Shown here in pieces: positions 34,808 to 42,343 of a stretch of 54,493 nucleotides of DNA. Source of the stretch: an uncultured Alphaproteobacteria bacterium (GTDB lineage: Bacteria; Pseudomonadota; Alphaproteobacteria; RF32; CAG-239); contig CALXPO010000008.1 in NCBI GenBank assembly GCA_944390315.1, forward strand, positions 1 through 54,493, in the 5' to 3' direction. Positions within the stretch are counted from its first letter, which is position 1, and each line of letters opens with the position of its first letter. The notes beneath the pieces are model-generated. The model was not told where the DNA came from. It did no database searches and worked only from the letters and a program-made list of their open reading frames with translations. The position numbers were made by a program, and so were the translations under genes.

Positions 34808-36642
34808 TTTTTATCCGCCTCTTTAGCTTGAACCGCCACTTTTTTGGATTGAATGGCCGCCTCAATATCAAGCTGGCGATTTTCTAAATCGATTTTTTGT
34901 TGTTCGAGTTTTTGCTTAATATCCAATTCTTTGGCTTTCAGTGCATTCTTTTGCATTTCAAGCGCGATTTGCGGATTGGCTTGCGGTTGTTGTTTGGATT
35001 GTTGTAATGCTTGCTGTTGCTTAAGTTTTTGTTGATTGTTTAAGAAATTCTCAATATCGGCAAAAACCTTTTCCATCGTCGTTTCAAAACTGCGACCGCG
35101 CGGCAAGGTATCCACCACCGCGGCAATCATCAATTTATAAAGCGGCAAAAGCAAAGGCTGCGCATCAACAACCGACATGGCCGTGGTAATCATTTCATTT
35201 ATCACCTTAACCGCTGCTTGAACTTTGCTACTCTCTTCTTCCCGATTAAATACACTTTCGGTTTCAACCGTAAAAACCATTCCGCGGAGCTTATCCGTTT
35301 TCAAAATTGACAACGCAGCCGACAAAAGGACTTTGTCTTGCTTTTTGTCATCGCTCAAAAAAGATATCAGCCGATTTTCATCAAACATTTCACAAATAAT
35401 TTCGGCCTTTATTCGAAGCAAATCGCGAATAAAACGCTGCATGTCATTTTGACGATCCTGATTGCGCAACGTCCCAAAATTTGTCTTTTTGGTAACGGCC
35501 GTGGCGGTATCGGTGGCATTTGAAGAACCACGCATAATATCGCTGACACCGGTAACATCAAAAATACTGGAGATAACTTCTTGTCGACGTTTTGCCAATT
35601 GTTCCAAAGCCGTCACATATTGCTCAATCGGTGCAAAATCGACCACTCCGCCGATACCGCCGTTTTCACGCAATTTTGCAAAATCACTGACCGCAACCAA
35701 AGTGACGTCTTTGCTCAAAATATCAGCCAATTCGGGAAAAGCATTATCATAAGCCCCGCTGACTTTTAACGCCTGCATGGTCAAACGCATTCTGGAGGTA
35801 ATTCCGTTAAGCTCGTTGAGCATTTCTTTAATCATGCAATAATCGGGAACAGGAATAATACTATTGTTGGTCAAAGTTGCATAAATCGGTTTTGGACATG
35901 GGAAAAAACCGCTTATTTTTAACAAATTATCGCTGACTTTCAAAAATCTTGAAGTTACGGATTTTGACAACCAATAAACTCTTTGGCTGACTTTATCCCA
36001 AATTTCATAAACGCAAATATCCTTACCGCCGTTTTCAAGCGCAAGCAAATCTTCATTTCCGAATTCTTGCCACGCCGTTTCTTTATCCATATAAATCTTG
36101 CGAGCCACCCAATCAACATCTTCCCAAACCCCGACCCGATTGGTATCCGTCAAAAAATATTCTGGGTCCAAATAAACCGATTCAACCGTTTCACCTGTTT
36201 TAACCGAGATTTCTTCGTCGGGATTAAGAATATTGACGGTTGTTTCAATCTCCGGCTTATATTGTTCCCAAACAATCCCTGCCCCCGAAATTAGAAAATC
36301 GTTACGTGCATATTTGATAACGCTGTCAAAATCGAATTGTTCCAAATCCCATTTTAAGGCTTTTTCAAGCATTTCACATGCCAATTTTTCAGCTTTACTT
36401 GCATTTTCATTGCTGCGTTCAACATAAAATTTCGGTTGCTTAAAATAAAGAAAAGGCTTTAATGTTTCGACCGAAGACCAAAAAATATTATATTTGCCAT
36501 GTTTATTTCCTTTGGCATCTTTATAAAAATCTCTGGCCTCTTTGACCAAATCATAATATTTTTGATAAATTTTCTCGGCTTCGGCAATTTTTTGCAACCA
36601 AGTTTCAACCTGTTCGCGTTCACTTGCTGTTTGCTCACTCAT
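34804..36642 (-). CDS. portal protein
   Basis: A 612-residue podovirus-type portal. The N-terminal part (FYKDAKGNKHGKYNIFWSSV, then ETLKPFLYFKQPKFYVE) and the central AGIVWEQYKPE are typical. A later helical crown has RRQEVISSIFDVTGVSDIMR followed by NATDTATAVTKKTNFG. The last ~90 residues are glutamine-rich and coiled (KLKQQQALQQSKQQPQ). It would sit at one head vertex for DNA entry and exit. It overlaps the GroES-like gene's stop, and the small 78-residue gene follows. Confidence 0.87.
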   Translation of the reverse strand: MSEQTASEREQVETWLQKIAEAEKIYQKYYDLVKEARDFYKDAKGNKHGKYNIFWSSVETLKPFLYFKQPKFYVERSNENASKAEKLACEMLEKALKWDLEQFDFDSVIKYARNDFLISGAGIVWEQYKPEIETTVNILNPDEEISVKTGETVESVYLDPEYFLTDTNRVGVWEDVDWVARKIYMDKETAWQEFGNEDLLALENGGKDICVYEIWDKVSQRVYWLSKSVTSRFLKVSDNLLKISGFFPCPKPIYATLTNNSIIPVPDYCMIKEMLNELNGITSRMRLTMQALKVSGAYDNAFPELADILSKDVTLVAVSDFAKLRENGGIGGVVDFAPIEQYVTALEQLAKRRQEVISSIFDVTGVSDIMRGSSNATDTATAVTKKTNFGTLRNQDRQNDMQRFIRDLLRIKAEIICEMFDENRLISFLSDDKKQDKVLLSAALSILKTDKLRGMVFTVETESVFNREEESSKVQAAVKVINEMITTAMSVVDAQPLLLPLYKLMIAAVVDTLPRGRSFETTMEKVFADIENFLNNQQKLKQQQALQQSKQQPQANPQIALEMQKNALKAKELDIKQKLEQQKIDLENRQLDIEAAIQSKKVAVQAKEADKK

Positions 36643-36895
36643 CTTGATATACTCCCAATACGCTGTTTTCCCTAATCACCGCCAAATCTTTTTCAGGTGT
36701 TTCCAATTCGTCAAAGACGTGAAATAAAATTTTATCCCCCTCTTTGACCGTCGATACTTTAGAACCGACGCTTTCAACAATTCCGATATTTCGACAATCA
36801 CCGATATCGGCAACGACATAAATTCCGCCGTCGGTTTGCTCCGCCTTCGGTTCCAACCGAACAAAAATACGGTCTCCGATTGCTTTAATTTTCAT
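36635..36895 (-). CDS. phage-encoded GroES-like co-chaperonin
   Basis: An 86-residue protein from ATG 36895 (AAAGGAG 5 bases upstream). It has the GroES fold: MKIKAIGDRIFVRLEPKAEQ, then TDGGIYV, a shortened mobile-loop region (ADIGDCRNIGIVESVGS), VKEGDKILFHVF and a C-terminal VIRENSVLGVY. Phage GroES analogues (T4 gp31 is the known example) alter host GroEL to fold capsid protein. Its place between terminase and portal genes supports a capsid-folding role. Confidence 0.85.
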   Translation of the reverse strand: MKIKAIGDRIFVRLEPKAEQTDGGIYVVADIGDCRNIGIVESVGSKVSTVKEGDKILFHVFDELETPEKDLAVIRENSVLGVYQDE

Positions 36896-36923
36896 TTTTT
36901 CTCCTTTGCTAAAAACATTTGAT

Positions 36924-38249
36924 TTACCAATCAGTTGATGAATTTTTATTAGCCGAATTAAACAATTCTTCGGCGGAAATTCTGCCATTTCCGTAAAGTT
37001 TCGGCACGCCGTAATCATAAACCGGCTCGGCAAAAGTCAGAGCCAAAGCATCGGCCAAATCCGGCGAACGACCGAGCTTTTTTTTAATTTCCTCTTTATC
37101 CTCTAATTGTAACCTGCCTTTGGCATCAAATTTTTTGTTGACACTCACAAGCTCATCAAACAAATCTTCATTATGAGGCAGCTGGGGCGGCGGTAATTCT
37201 TCCAACCAACGGTTAATTTTATCCCACATCTCAGCTCGACGATTAAAATATCTATCCGCCTTCAAAGCCTTTTCGCCGAAATAAATACCGCGGATTATTT
37301 CTCCAAATCCGCGGTCTTTCAAAATATCGTATACACCGGCTCCCTGCCCGCCGATATCCATAAACATTCGCATAGGTCGATACTCTTGAATAATGTTGGT
37401 AGCAATATTGGCCACTTCAACATTATTTTGCTTTTGATAACTCAAAAACTTGCTGCATAATCGCCCTTTGCGGAAACAAAAAGTCGTTTTGTCACTGCCG
37501 AAACGCGCAATATCAAGCCCGATAACTAACGGCGAAGTCGTGGAAGCAATTTTGAATTCAAATGCCTTGCGAACGGCCGACGCATTAATCAAACGTTCGT
37601 CCGCTTCCGTCATCGGTGCGCCCATCCATATATGTTGATAGCTTTCCGGATTTTCACGCCGACACTTTTCCGCCAAATAAATCATTTCTTGCGGACAAAA
37701 AGGATTGTCGCAATAATTGACACGTTTTATCCAAGTTCGTTTATCGGGATTTGCCGCAACCGCCACCCATAAAGGATCATTTTCATACAAACGATTCATC
37801 GAAATCCAAATTTCTGAACCGTCTTTTCGAATGGTCGGCTCCAAAATCTCCCAACTTTTTTTGCTGATGGTTTGAGCTTCTTCAATCCAAGCAATGTCAA
37901 CACCTTCCAAAGATTTTATCTTTTGACTGTCTTGTTCGCGCAAGCCCTTAAAGATGAAACGTGTTCCCGTAATCAGATTGTCGATTCGATCTTCATAGAC
38001 TTTATAATCGTTCAGACCATAAAAAGCTATTCTGTCGGCAAGCAGTTTGTGAACGGAATCTTTAATACTGTCCTGAATTTCGCGTAAACAGGCAATAAGC
38101 AACTTTTGCTTTCGACCGAGTATCAGCAAACTGTCGGCAAAGGCATAAGACTTTCCGCCGGCACGACCGCCGTAGCAAAATTTAATTCGATATTTTTTGA
38201 GCATCAGCGGCGCAAAAACTTCAGGTATTTTAGCTGTTATTTTTTTCAT
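36924..38249 (-). CDS. terminase large subunit
   Basis: A 441-residue packaging ATPase-nuclease of the PBSX/Terminase_3-like type, from ATG 38249 (GAGGAAAGTA before it). Walker A is FCYGGRAGGKSYAFA (about 25-36), and Walker B is GVDIAWIEEAQ (about 115). Nuclease acidic residues lie in VIGLDIARFGSDKTTF (about 245-260), and a further block is RMFMDIGGQGAG. The reading frame extends upstream to 38420, but the longer form would lie inside the small-subunit gene. It overlaps that gene by 20 bases. It cuts and pumps DNA into the head. Confidence 0.93.
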   Translation of the reverse strand: MKKITAKIPEVFAPLMLKKYRIKFCYGGRAGGKSYAFADSLLILGRKQKLLIACLREIQDSIKDSVHKLLADRIAFYGLNDYKVYEDRIDNLITGTRFIFKGLREQDSQKIKSLEGVDIAWIEEAQTISKKSWEILEPTIRKDGSEIWISMNRLYENDPLWVAVAANPDKRTWIKRVNYCDNPFCPQEMIYLAEKCRRENPESYQHIWMGAPMTEADERLINASAVRKAFEFKIASTTSPLVIGLDIARFGSDKTTFCFRKGRLCSKFLSYQKQNNVEVANIATNIIQEYRPMRMFMDIGGQGAGVYDILKDRGFGEIIRGIYFGEKALKADRYFNRRAEMWDKINRWLEELPPPQLPHNEDLFDELVSVNKKFDAKGRLQLEDKEEIKKKLGRSPDLADALALTFAEPVYDYGVPKLYGNGRISAEELFNSANKNSSTDW

Positions 38250-38712
38250 TACTTTCCTCACACTTATTTTTAAGCTCGCTTTCTTTGACAAATCGAACCA
38301 ATACTTGCTTAAGCTCTTCATCATTTCTATTTTTGACATCCCCTTTATCCACCCAACCGTGAAAGGCCTTAAGAGCGGTGATTGACATCGAAGAATTGTA
38401 AAATCCCAATCCTGCGGCATTCATCAACCATTCTTCCTGATAAAGAAGAGCCTTAATATAAGCCTCGGCAAATTCCGGATATTTGGCACGCCACTTATCC
38501 AGAGAACCGATAGAGACATTTATTTCATCGGCAAAGCGAACAAAAGTCGGACAAGGCGCTGGAATTTTTTCTGATATTTGTTCACATTTATCATTTTTTT
38601 TATTAAGGATACTTTTGGTTTCCAAATGATAAAGCGGTGCATTTTTAAACCACGCGACCAATTTTTGAGCATATTCGCTTTTATATTCATCTGTTTTCAA
38701 TTTTTTTAGCAT
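38230..38712 (-). CDS. terminase small subunit
   Basis: A 160-residue DNA-binding packaging subunit. The central part looks like the helix-turn-helix of small terminases: PTFVRFADEINVSIGSLDKW, RAKYPEFAEAY, then LLYQEEWLMNAAGLGFYNSS. First gene of the late operon, with GGAG before ATG 38712. Two strong terminators lie just upstream and a promoter-like sequence beyond them. Confidence 0.85.
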   Translation of the reverse strand: MLKKLKTDEYKSEYAQKLVAWFKNAPLYHLETKSILNKKNDKCEQISEKIPAPCPTFVRFADEINVSIGSLDKWRAKYPEFAEAYIKALLYQEEWLMNAAGLGFYNSSMSITALKAFHGWVDKGDVKNRNDEELKQVLVRFVKESELKNKCEESNEKNNS

Positions 38713-38748
38713 TTTCTCCGCCGATATTAACTTTTGTTATTTTGCAAC

Positions 38749-38785
38749 AAAAAAAGCACCGTTTAATAAAAAACGATGCTTTTTC
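38749..38785 (-). terminator. second of two tandem terminators upstream of the late operon
   Basis: A 14-bp stem (one G-T pair) with a 6-base loop on the minus strand, followed by further T. It lies 37 bases before the terminase small-subunit start. Confidence 0.75.
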
Positions 38786-38804
38786 ATTGTAAAAATTACC
38801 ACAT

Positions 38805-38841
38805 AAAAAAAGGATGAACTGTCCTTAAAGCCAATTCATCC
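38805..38841 (-). terminator. first tandem terminator, at the late-promoter start site
   Basis: A 10-bp stem (38832-38841 with 38812-38821, one G-T pair), 10-base loop and seven T on the minus strand. It begins about 7 bases after the predicted start of transcription from the promoter at 38855-38883. A leaderless 15-codon frame (MDELALRTVHPFFMW) reads through the hairpin from 38843. Confidence 0.75.
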
Positions 38842-38854
38842 ATTATGGAAAAAA

Positions 38855-38883
38855 TCTATATCACAAAACGTCGTAAAAATCAA
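38855..38883 (-). promoter_or_regulatory. candidate late promoter of the phage element
   Basis: On the minus strand TTGATT (38883-38878) is followed after 17 bases by TATAGA (38860-38855), giving a start near 38848. Two intrinsic terminators follow within 100 bases, before the terminase genes. Confidence 0.6.
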
Positions 38884-38954
38884 TATTTTCTATGCAAGAT
38901 TGTGGATAACTTTTTATAAATTTATTTTTTTCAATAAAAAACAACACATTACAC

Positions 38955-39269
38955 TCATTCAGCAATAATCATTTTTGGATTATATATGTCTTGATGCATT
39001 GCATGTTTATGCAATTTATTTAAATATTCCACACTTTGCTCCAAATTGTCTGAAACACCAAGAATCAATAATGTCTCTTTGCTTATTGTTTCATATCGGC
39101 AAAGCAAGGCCTCTATCCCGCATAATAAATTATATGTCTTTATTGCAGAACGTGTTGTTAGAGCAGAAACATCTATTGAGGAAATTAATTTGTGAAATTC
39201 CTGATGCAACTCATTTGGATTTTGCAGTTGATTATACTTGTTAACATATTGATATTTTTTAATATTCAT
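38955..39269 (-). CDS. phage protein of unknown function upstream of the late operon
   Basis: A 104-residue, mostly helical soluble protein (SALTTRSAIKTYNLLCGIEA, then LLILGVSDNLEQSVEYLNKL). It has GGGGA before its ATG. No family is recognised. It lies between the DUF6456-like regulator and the late promoter-terminator unit, where late antiterminators are encoded in lambdoid phages. That is a positional suggestion only. Confidence 0.6.
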   Translation of the reverse strand: MNIKKYQYVNKYNQLQNPNELHQEFHKLISSIDVSALTTRSAIKTYNLLCGIEALLCRYETISKETLLILGVSDNLEQSVEYLNKLHKHAMHQDIYNPKMIIAE

Positions 39270-39385
39270 CTTTATATTCCCCTATATTAAACAGTCTGAC
39301 TACAAATACATTAATACACAACCTTTATTTTTAGAATACTTTTATTACAAATAATAACAGTTTTTTTACATAATTTAATATATAT

Positions 39386-39865
39386 TCATTTTAACATATA
39401 ATGCTGTACAAGCCGATCCAACCCGCGACACAAATCCCTCTTGTATGAAAAACTCAATTCTAACTTGCGTCTGTCCGATAATCCATTCGGCAGCTCCGGC
39501 TCAACACCCTCTAAACATATTTTATGAATGACAGATAAAAATTCATCCGGTATCTGCTTAATTGCTTCAAAATATCGATTTCGGGCTTCACAAATAAATT
39601 CTAATTCTTCAATGCCGTTGGCCATATTGCAATCTATCTTTTGCCTCGCTCCCGAAGCAGAAATCAACATAAATCGCGACATTTCATAATCTTGTTGCAA
39701 TGCCTCGGCAGCCTTAAACCTATCTTGTGCCGAATATTTTTCGTTGCCATACTCAAGCCAACCCTTGAGATAGTACCTTTCTAAAAGCGTTATCTTGCAT
39801 ATTCCGCTTTTTGTTTTAATAAAACCATGTTTGAGACAATCTTTTTTAGTAACATATTTTGGCAT
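39386..39865 (-). CDS. DUF6456-like phage regulator
   Basis: About 159 residues from ATG 39865 (MPKYVTKKDC), preceded by GAGGAGGTC; a longer frame begins at 39895 without a site. A helical protein with LLERYYLKGWLEYG, SAQDRFKAAEALQQDYE and a C-terminal region (FLSVIHKICLEGVEPEL, then KRDLCRGLDRLVQHY). This resembles the DUF6456 domain, which I associate with alphaproteobacterial phages and genomes. It is divergent from the repressor with a cluster of palindromes between them, so it is probably the first early gene and itself a regulator. Confidence 0.65.
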   Translation of the reverse strand: MPKYVTKKDCLKHGFIKTKSGICKITLLERYYLKGWLEYGNEKYSAQDRFKAAEALQQDYEMSRFMLISASGARQKIDCNMANGIEELEFICEARNRYFEAIKQIPDEFLSVIHKICLEGVEPELPNGLSDRRKLELSFSYKRDLCRGLDRLVQHYMLK

Positions 39866-39873
39866 TTTGACCT

Positions 39874-39960
39874 CCTCTGTACAGAGGATATACATATTGT
39901 GTATTTTATGTCAATACTCTAAATGTAATTTACAAAATGTTTTTTTCTACATAATATGTA
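39874..39960. promoter_or_regulatory. operator cluster between repressor and divergent regulator
   Basis: Four palindromes sharing TACA/TGTA half-sites lie in 87 bases: CCTCTGTACAGAGG (39874-39887), ATACATATTGTGTAT (39890-39904), TGTAATTTACA (39924-39934) and TACATAATATGTA (39948-39960). The first overlaps the ribosome site of the DUF6456-like gene and the last lies just before the repressor's site. This fits a two-way genetic switch. Confidence 0.6.
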
Positions 39961-39975
39961 AAAAAGGAGTTTGGT

Positions 39976-40641
39976 ATGAATAATAAATGGACATGGCTTA
40001 GAGAATATATGCAAAAAAATAATATCTCTCAAGGAGATGTGGCTGAAGCTCTTAAATGGCAAAAAACAAGAATATCGGAATTACTCGGCGGCAAAAGAGA
40101 TTTTCCCGTTAACAAAGTATTTCCTGCCGCAAAATTTTTTAATCTCGATTTGGAAGAATTTACAAAATATAATTCCGGTCTCTCAAAAGAAATACCTTCT
40201 CTTGACGGCAGACAACCTCAACAAAAAGAAAACGGAAACTTAGAACCGATAGATATTGTTACACCTGTCGAAAACTCATCAAATATTACTTTTCACAAAA
40301 TCGGACAGCAACTTATTACAGAATCTATCCTAAAGAAAATTACCCTTAGTTACCCAGACAATATCAAAATTTTAACCGCACACGGCGACTCAATGATGCC
40401 TACCATTAATGACAACGATTTAATTTGGGTCGATACTTCTATTAAATTTGCCGCCGGTGACGGACTGTATCTTTTTGCTATCAACCAAGAGCTTTTTATA
40501 AAAAGATTACAAATAGACAGCTTTAATCAAACGGCAACACTTCTTTCGGATAACCCTCTGTATCCCCCCATAAATATTACAAAACCAACCAAAATATCAA
40601 CCTATGGAAAAGTTATTGCCGTAACGAAAATTTACCGCTGA
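39976..40641 (+). CDS. XRE-type phage repressor with S24 (LexA-fold) domain
   Basis: A 221-residue repressor, the only plus-strand gene of the element. Residues about 8-60 form a helix-turn-helix (YMQKNNISQGDVAEALKWQK). Residues about 105-221 are an S24 peptidase-like domain with the serine in AHGDSMMPTINDNDLIWVD (S139) and the lysine in ELFIKRLQI (K176), 37 residues apart as in LexA. No Ala-Gly or Cys-Gly cleavage pair is seen before S139, so RecA-stimulated self-cleavage is uncertain. AAAGGAG precedes its ATG. It probably binds the palindromes at 39874-39960. Confidence 0.9.
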   Translation: MNNKWTWLREYMQKNNISQGDVAEALKWQKTRISELLGGKRDFPVNKVFPAAKFFNLDLEEFTKYNSGLSKEIPSLDGRQPQQKENGNLEPIDIVTPVENSSNITFHKIGQQLITESILKKITLSYPDNIKILTAHGDSMMPTINDNDLIWVDTSIKFAAGDGLYLFAINQELFIKRLQIDSFNQTATLLSDNPLYPPINITKPTKISTYGKVIAVTKIYR

Positions 40642-40774
40642 TTTTTATAGAATTATAAGTCTTGACCCCAAAATAAATCTTAAGTTCAAGGCATAAACTC
40701 CTTGCTTCAAATAGATCTGCATTGTCAAACCAGACTTAAAGCATACGGATGTCTTTTGGTAACTACATATTTTG

Positions 40775-40871
40775 ATCTTAATTCATTTTAAAGATAACCT
40801 CCGGTACAAACCGGAGGTTATCAAACGGCTTAAAGCCTCGTGGTCTGACCATGTCTATCGACATGGAGCAT
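40775..40871. repeat. structured intergenic repeat, copy 1
   Basis: A ~97-base element with two hairpins. The first is a perfect 12-bp stem (40793-40804 with 40811-40822), the second is CCATGTC paired with GACATGG (40849-40866). It is related along its length to two copies at 54244-54466, sharing GGTYTGACCAY and the following hairpin. It lies outside the repressor gene at the right edge of the phage element. No T-run follows, so it is not a plain terminator. The rest of the 252-base gap holds no gene. Confidence 0.55.
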
Positions 40872-40893
40872 CATTATAGAACAACTGATAAAA

Positions 40894-41604
40894 TTATTTT
40901 TTGATTTCTGCTGCAATATCTTTGTTATAATCAATCATTAAAGGAATTGCACCTTTAGCACTTCTGAGATAAATTGCCAAATCAATAACATTATCTCCTA
41001 AATCAATTCCCCAAGGTGAACTATGATATGTACCACCGTGGATAACAAAGCCACGTCTTCCTTTTGTATCCGTAGCCAAATCCGGTAAGAGCCATACTCT
41101 GTAATCTCCCCACATAGCATAACCTCCGGGCCATTCCCCGCGACCAAAATATCCTTTCAGTCTTTCCCATGCGGATGAATCATAATATTTTTGCATTTGA
41201 TCAGCCGATGCCCACCATTTTCCCTCTGGAATACGACTTTCATCTCCATTTTCGCTTTCGCCGTATTTTTCGAACAATTGATTTCGATTATATGTCGGCA
41301 TATATGAAAAAACGGCAGCCGAAAGCAATGGCAAAATAGAGAAGATAAAAGCCGATTTGGTATATTTTTTAAACCACAACCAGCTTGCTCCAATCATGCA
41401 TAACAACATTGACGACAGATAAATAACATTAAATATTAAATATACCTTATGATCGGCATACAGCCATCCCCACTGCGGATACCCCCAATAGACAAAGGTA
41501 TCTGCTAAATATTCTTGATAAAAACTATCGGCAACCAAAGTCAAATAGGCAAGATCGAACACCCCGATTCCTATAAATAAAAAAAGAAAAATTTTATGTT
41601 TCAT
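40894..41604 (-). CDS. membrane protein with a tlde1/DUF2778-like domain lacking the cysteine
   Basis: A 236-residue protein with about three membrane helices in the first 110 residues. The extracytoplasmic C-terminus (about 115-236) looks like a tlde1/DUF2778 L,D-transpeptidase-like domain: YAMWGDYRVWLLPDL, then RRGFVIHGGTYHSSPWGIDL. Active members have a histidine in IHGG, which is present, and a cysteine in GCIDL, which reads WGIDL here. It may be inactive or altered. It overlaps the preceding membrane protein gene by 4 bases and ends the tol-side operon. Confidence 0.65.
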   Translation of the reverse strand: MKHKIFLFLFIGIGVFDLAYLTLVADSFYQEYLADTFVYWGYPQWGWLYADHKVYLIFNVIYLSSMLLCMIGASWLWFKKYTKSAFIFSILPLLSAAVFSYMPTYNRNQLFEKYGESENGDESRIPEGKWWASADQMQKYYDSSAWERLKGYFGRGEWPGGYAMWGDYRVWLLPDLATDTKGRRGFVIHGGTYHSSPWGIDLGDNVIDLAIYLRSAKGAIPLMIDYNKDIAAEIKK

Positions 41605-42329
41605 CCTTCTATCTCCCTAAAGAAATAATCATATGTTTTTGCTAACAATACATTAAAAAGTAAAATAACCGGTGTTCCAAAAACAATAGTAAAAATATTA
41701 TACATATGACAATATTCGTCAGCCTGAGCCAATAAAGCCAACAAAACTTCAAAAACTATGGTTATAAACATCATCTGCCAATAATTGCCTTTTGTTCGAC
41801 AAAATGCAGTTTTAAACGAACCGCTTCTTCCCAACAGTGAACCTATCCAAGCCATCATCGGCCGATAAAAGACAAACGGAGAAATAAGCAAGATAATACA
41901 TATGGTAATTGTATCTACCACTTTTGAATCTTCCATATAGTGCTGCAGATAGAAACTATACTTCATGGCCCAAGTCGTTCCTATACCCAAAAAGGGTGGA
42001 ATTAGAGGTAAAGCCAAAAGTATTGTAATAGCCAATAAAGTCAAAGCCAACATTTTTGTAGAAGGCACAAAAGTATCAAATAACTTAGATGTCAACAAAT
42101 ATGGGCGACGTCCGAAATAAAAACGAAAGAAAAAGCACCAAAACAAATAATAGACTAAAAGCCAAGGCAAGAAAAAAGCATCATGCCAACCGTCAATAGC
42201 GTCAAACCCAATATACATCAGCAACGCATGCACAATTGCAAAACAACTCATATGGAGTTTATTTTGCCACATATAAAAAACACTGTCCCGCAGCAATAAA
42301 TTCAACGGAATTGTTTTAATATCTGCCAT
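41601..42329 (-). CDS. polytopic membrane protein, unknown
   Basis: About 242 residues from ATG 42329 (AAGGA upstream; another ATG two codons earlier), with about six membrane helices. It resembles no family I can name. A basic cytoplasmic-looking segment follows the fifth helix (RSGSFKTAFCRTKGNYW). It is 15 bases downstream of tolA and coupled to the tlde1-like gene, so the two occupy the place where tolB and pal normally lie. A role in the cell envelope is inferred from context only. Confidence 0.6.
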   Translation of the reverse strand: MADIKTIPLNLLLRDSVFYMWQNKLHMSCFAIVHALLMYIGFDAIDGWHDAFFLPWLLVYYLFWCFFFRFYFGRRPYLLTSKLFDTFVPSTKMLALTLLAITILLALPLIPPFLGIGTTWAMKYSFYLQHYMEDSKVVDTITICIILLISPFVFYRPMMAWIGSLLGRSGSFKTAFCRTKGNYWQMMFITIVFEVLLALLAQADEYCHMYNIFTIVFGTPVILLFNVLLAKTYDYFFREIEG

Positions 42330-42343
42330 AATCATATCCTTTT

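Larger units (their letters stand above)
24210..40641. mobile_element. compact podovirus-like prophage or domesticated phage element
   Basis: About 16.4 kb carry a coherent short-tailed phage gene set. From right to left these are repressor, DUF6456-like regulator, unknown 104-residue protein, terminase small and large, GroES-like, portal, small protein, scaffold-like, capsid, HhH-like protein, gp4-like connector, tail-hub/stabiliser, GNAT, S74-domain fibre, two collar fibres with a BppU-like protein, fibre chaperone, then the lysis cassette. All but the repressor are on the minus strand with overlapping starts and stops, and no frameshifts are visible. No integrase, transposase, polymerase, helicase or primase was found, and no direct-repeat attachment sites were recognised at the edges. 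The boundaries given are the outermost phage genes. Confidence 0.85.

Noticed and set aside
34804..36642. Long antisense frames inside the portal and other structural genes
   Set aside because: They mirror the coding strand, show low-complexity composition and overlap a well-supported gene.
38901..38909. A perfect DnaA-box sequence (TGTGGATAA) in an AT-rich spacer
   Set aside because: Only one box; a second single match lies inside cas2. No cluster and no replication gene, so no origin is called.
24210..40641. Tailocin interpretation
   Set aside because: Capsid, portal and both terminase genes are present, so the locus encodes a DNA-filled head, not a headless tail.
24139..40893. Attachment-site direct repeats flanking the phage element
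   Set aside because: No shared run long enough to stand out was seen between the two edges by eye; a computed comparison is needed.
40642..40893. The gap as a plain terminator region
   Set aside because: The perfect 12-bp hairpin has no T-run on either strand, and the sequence is repeated near 54.4 kb, so it was called a repeat.
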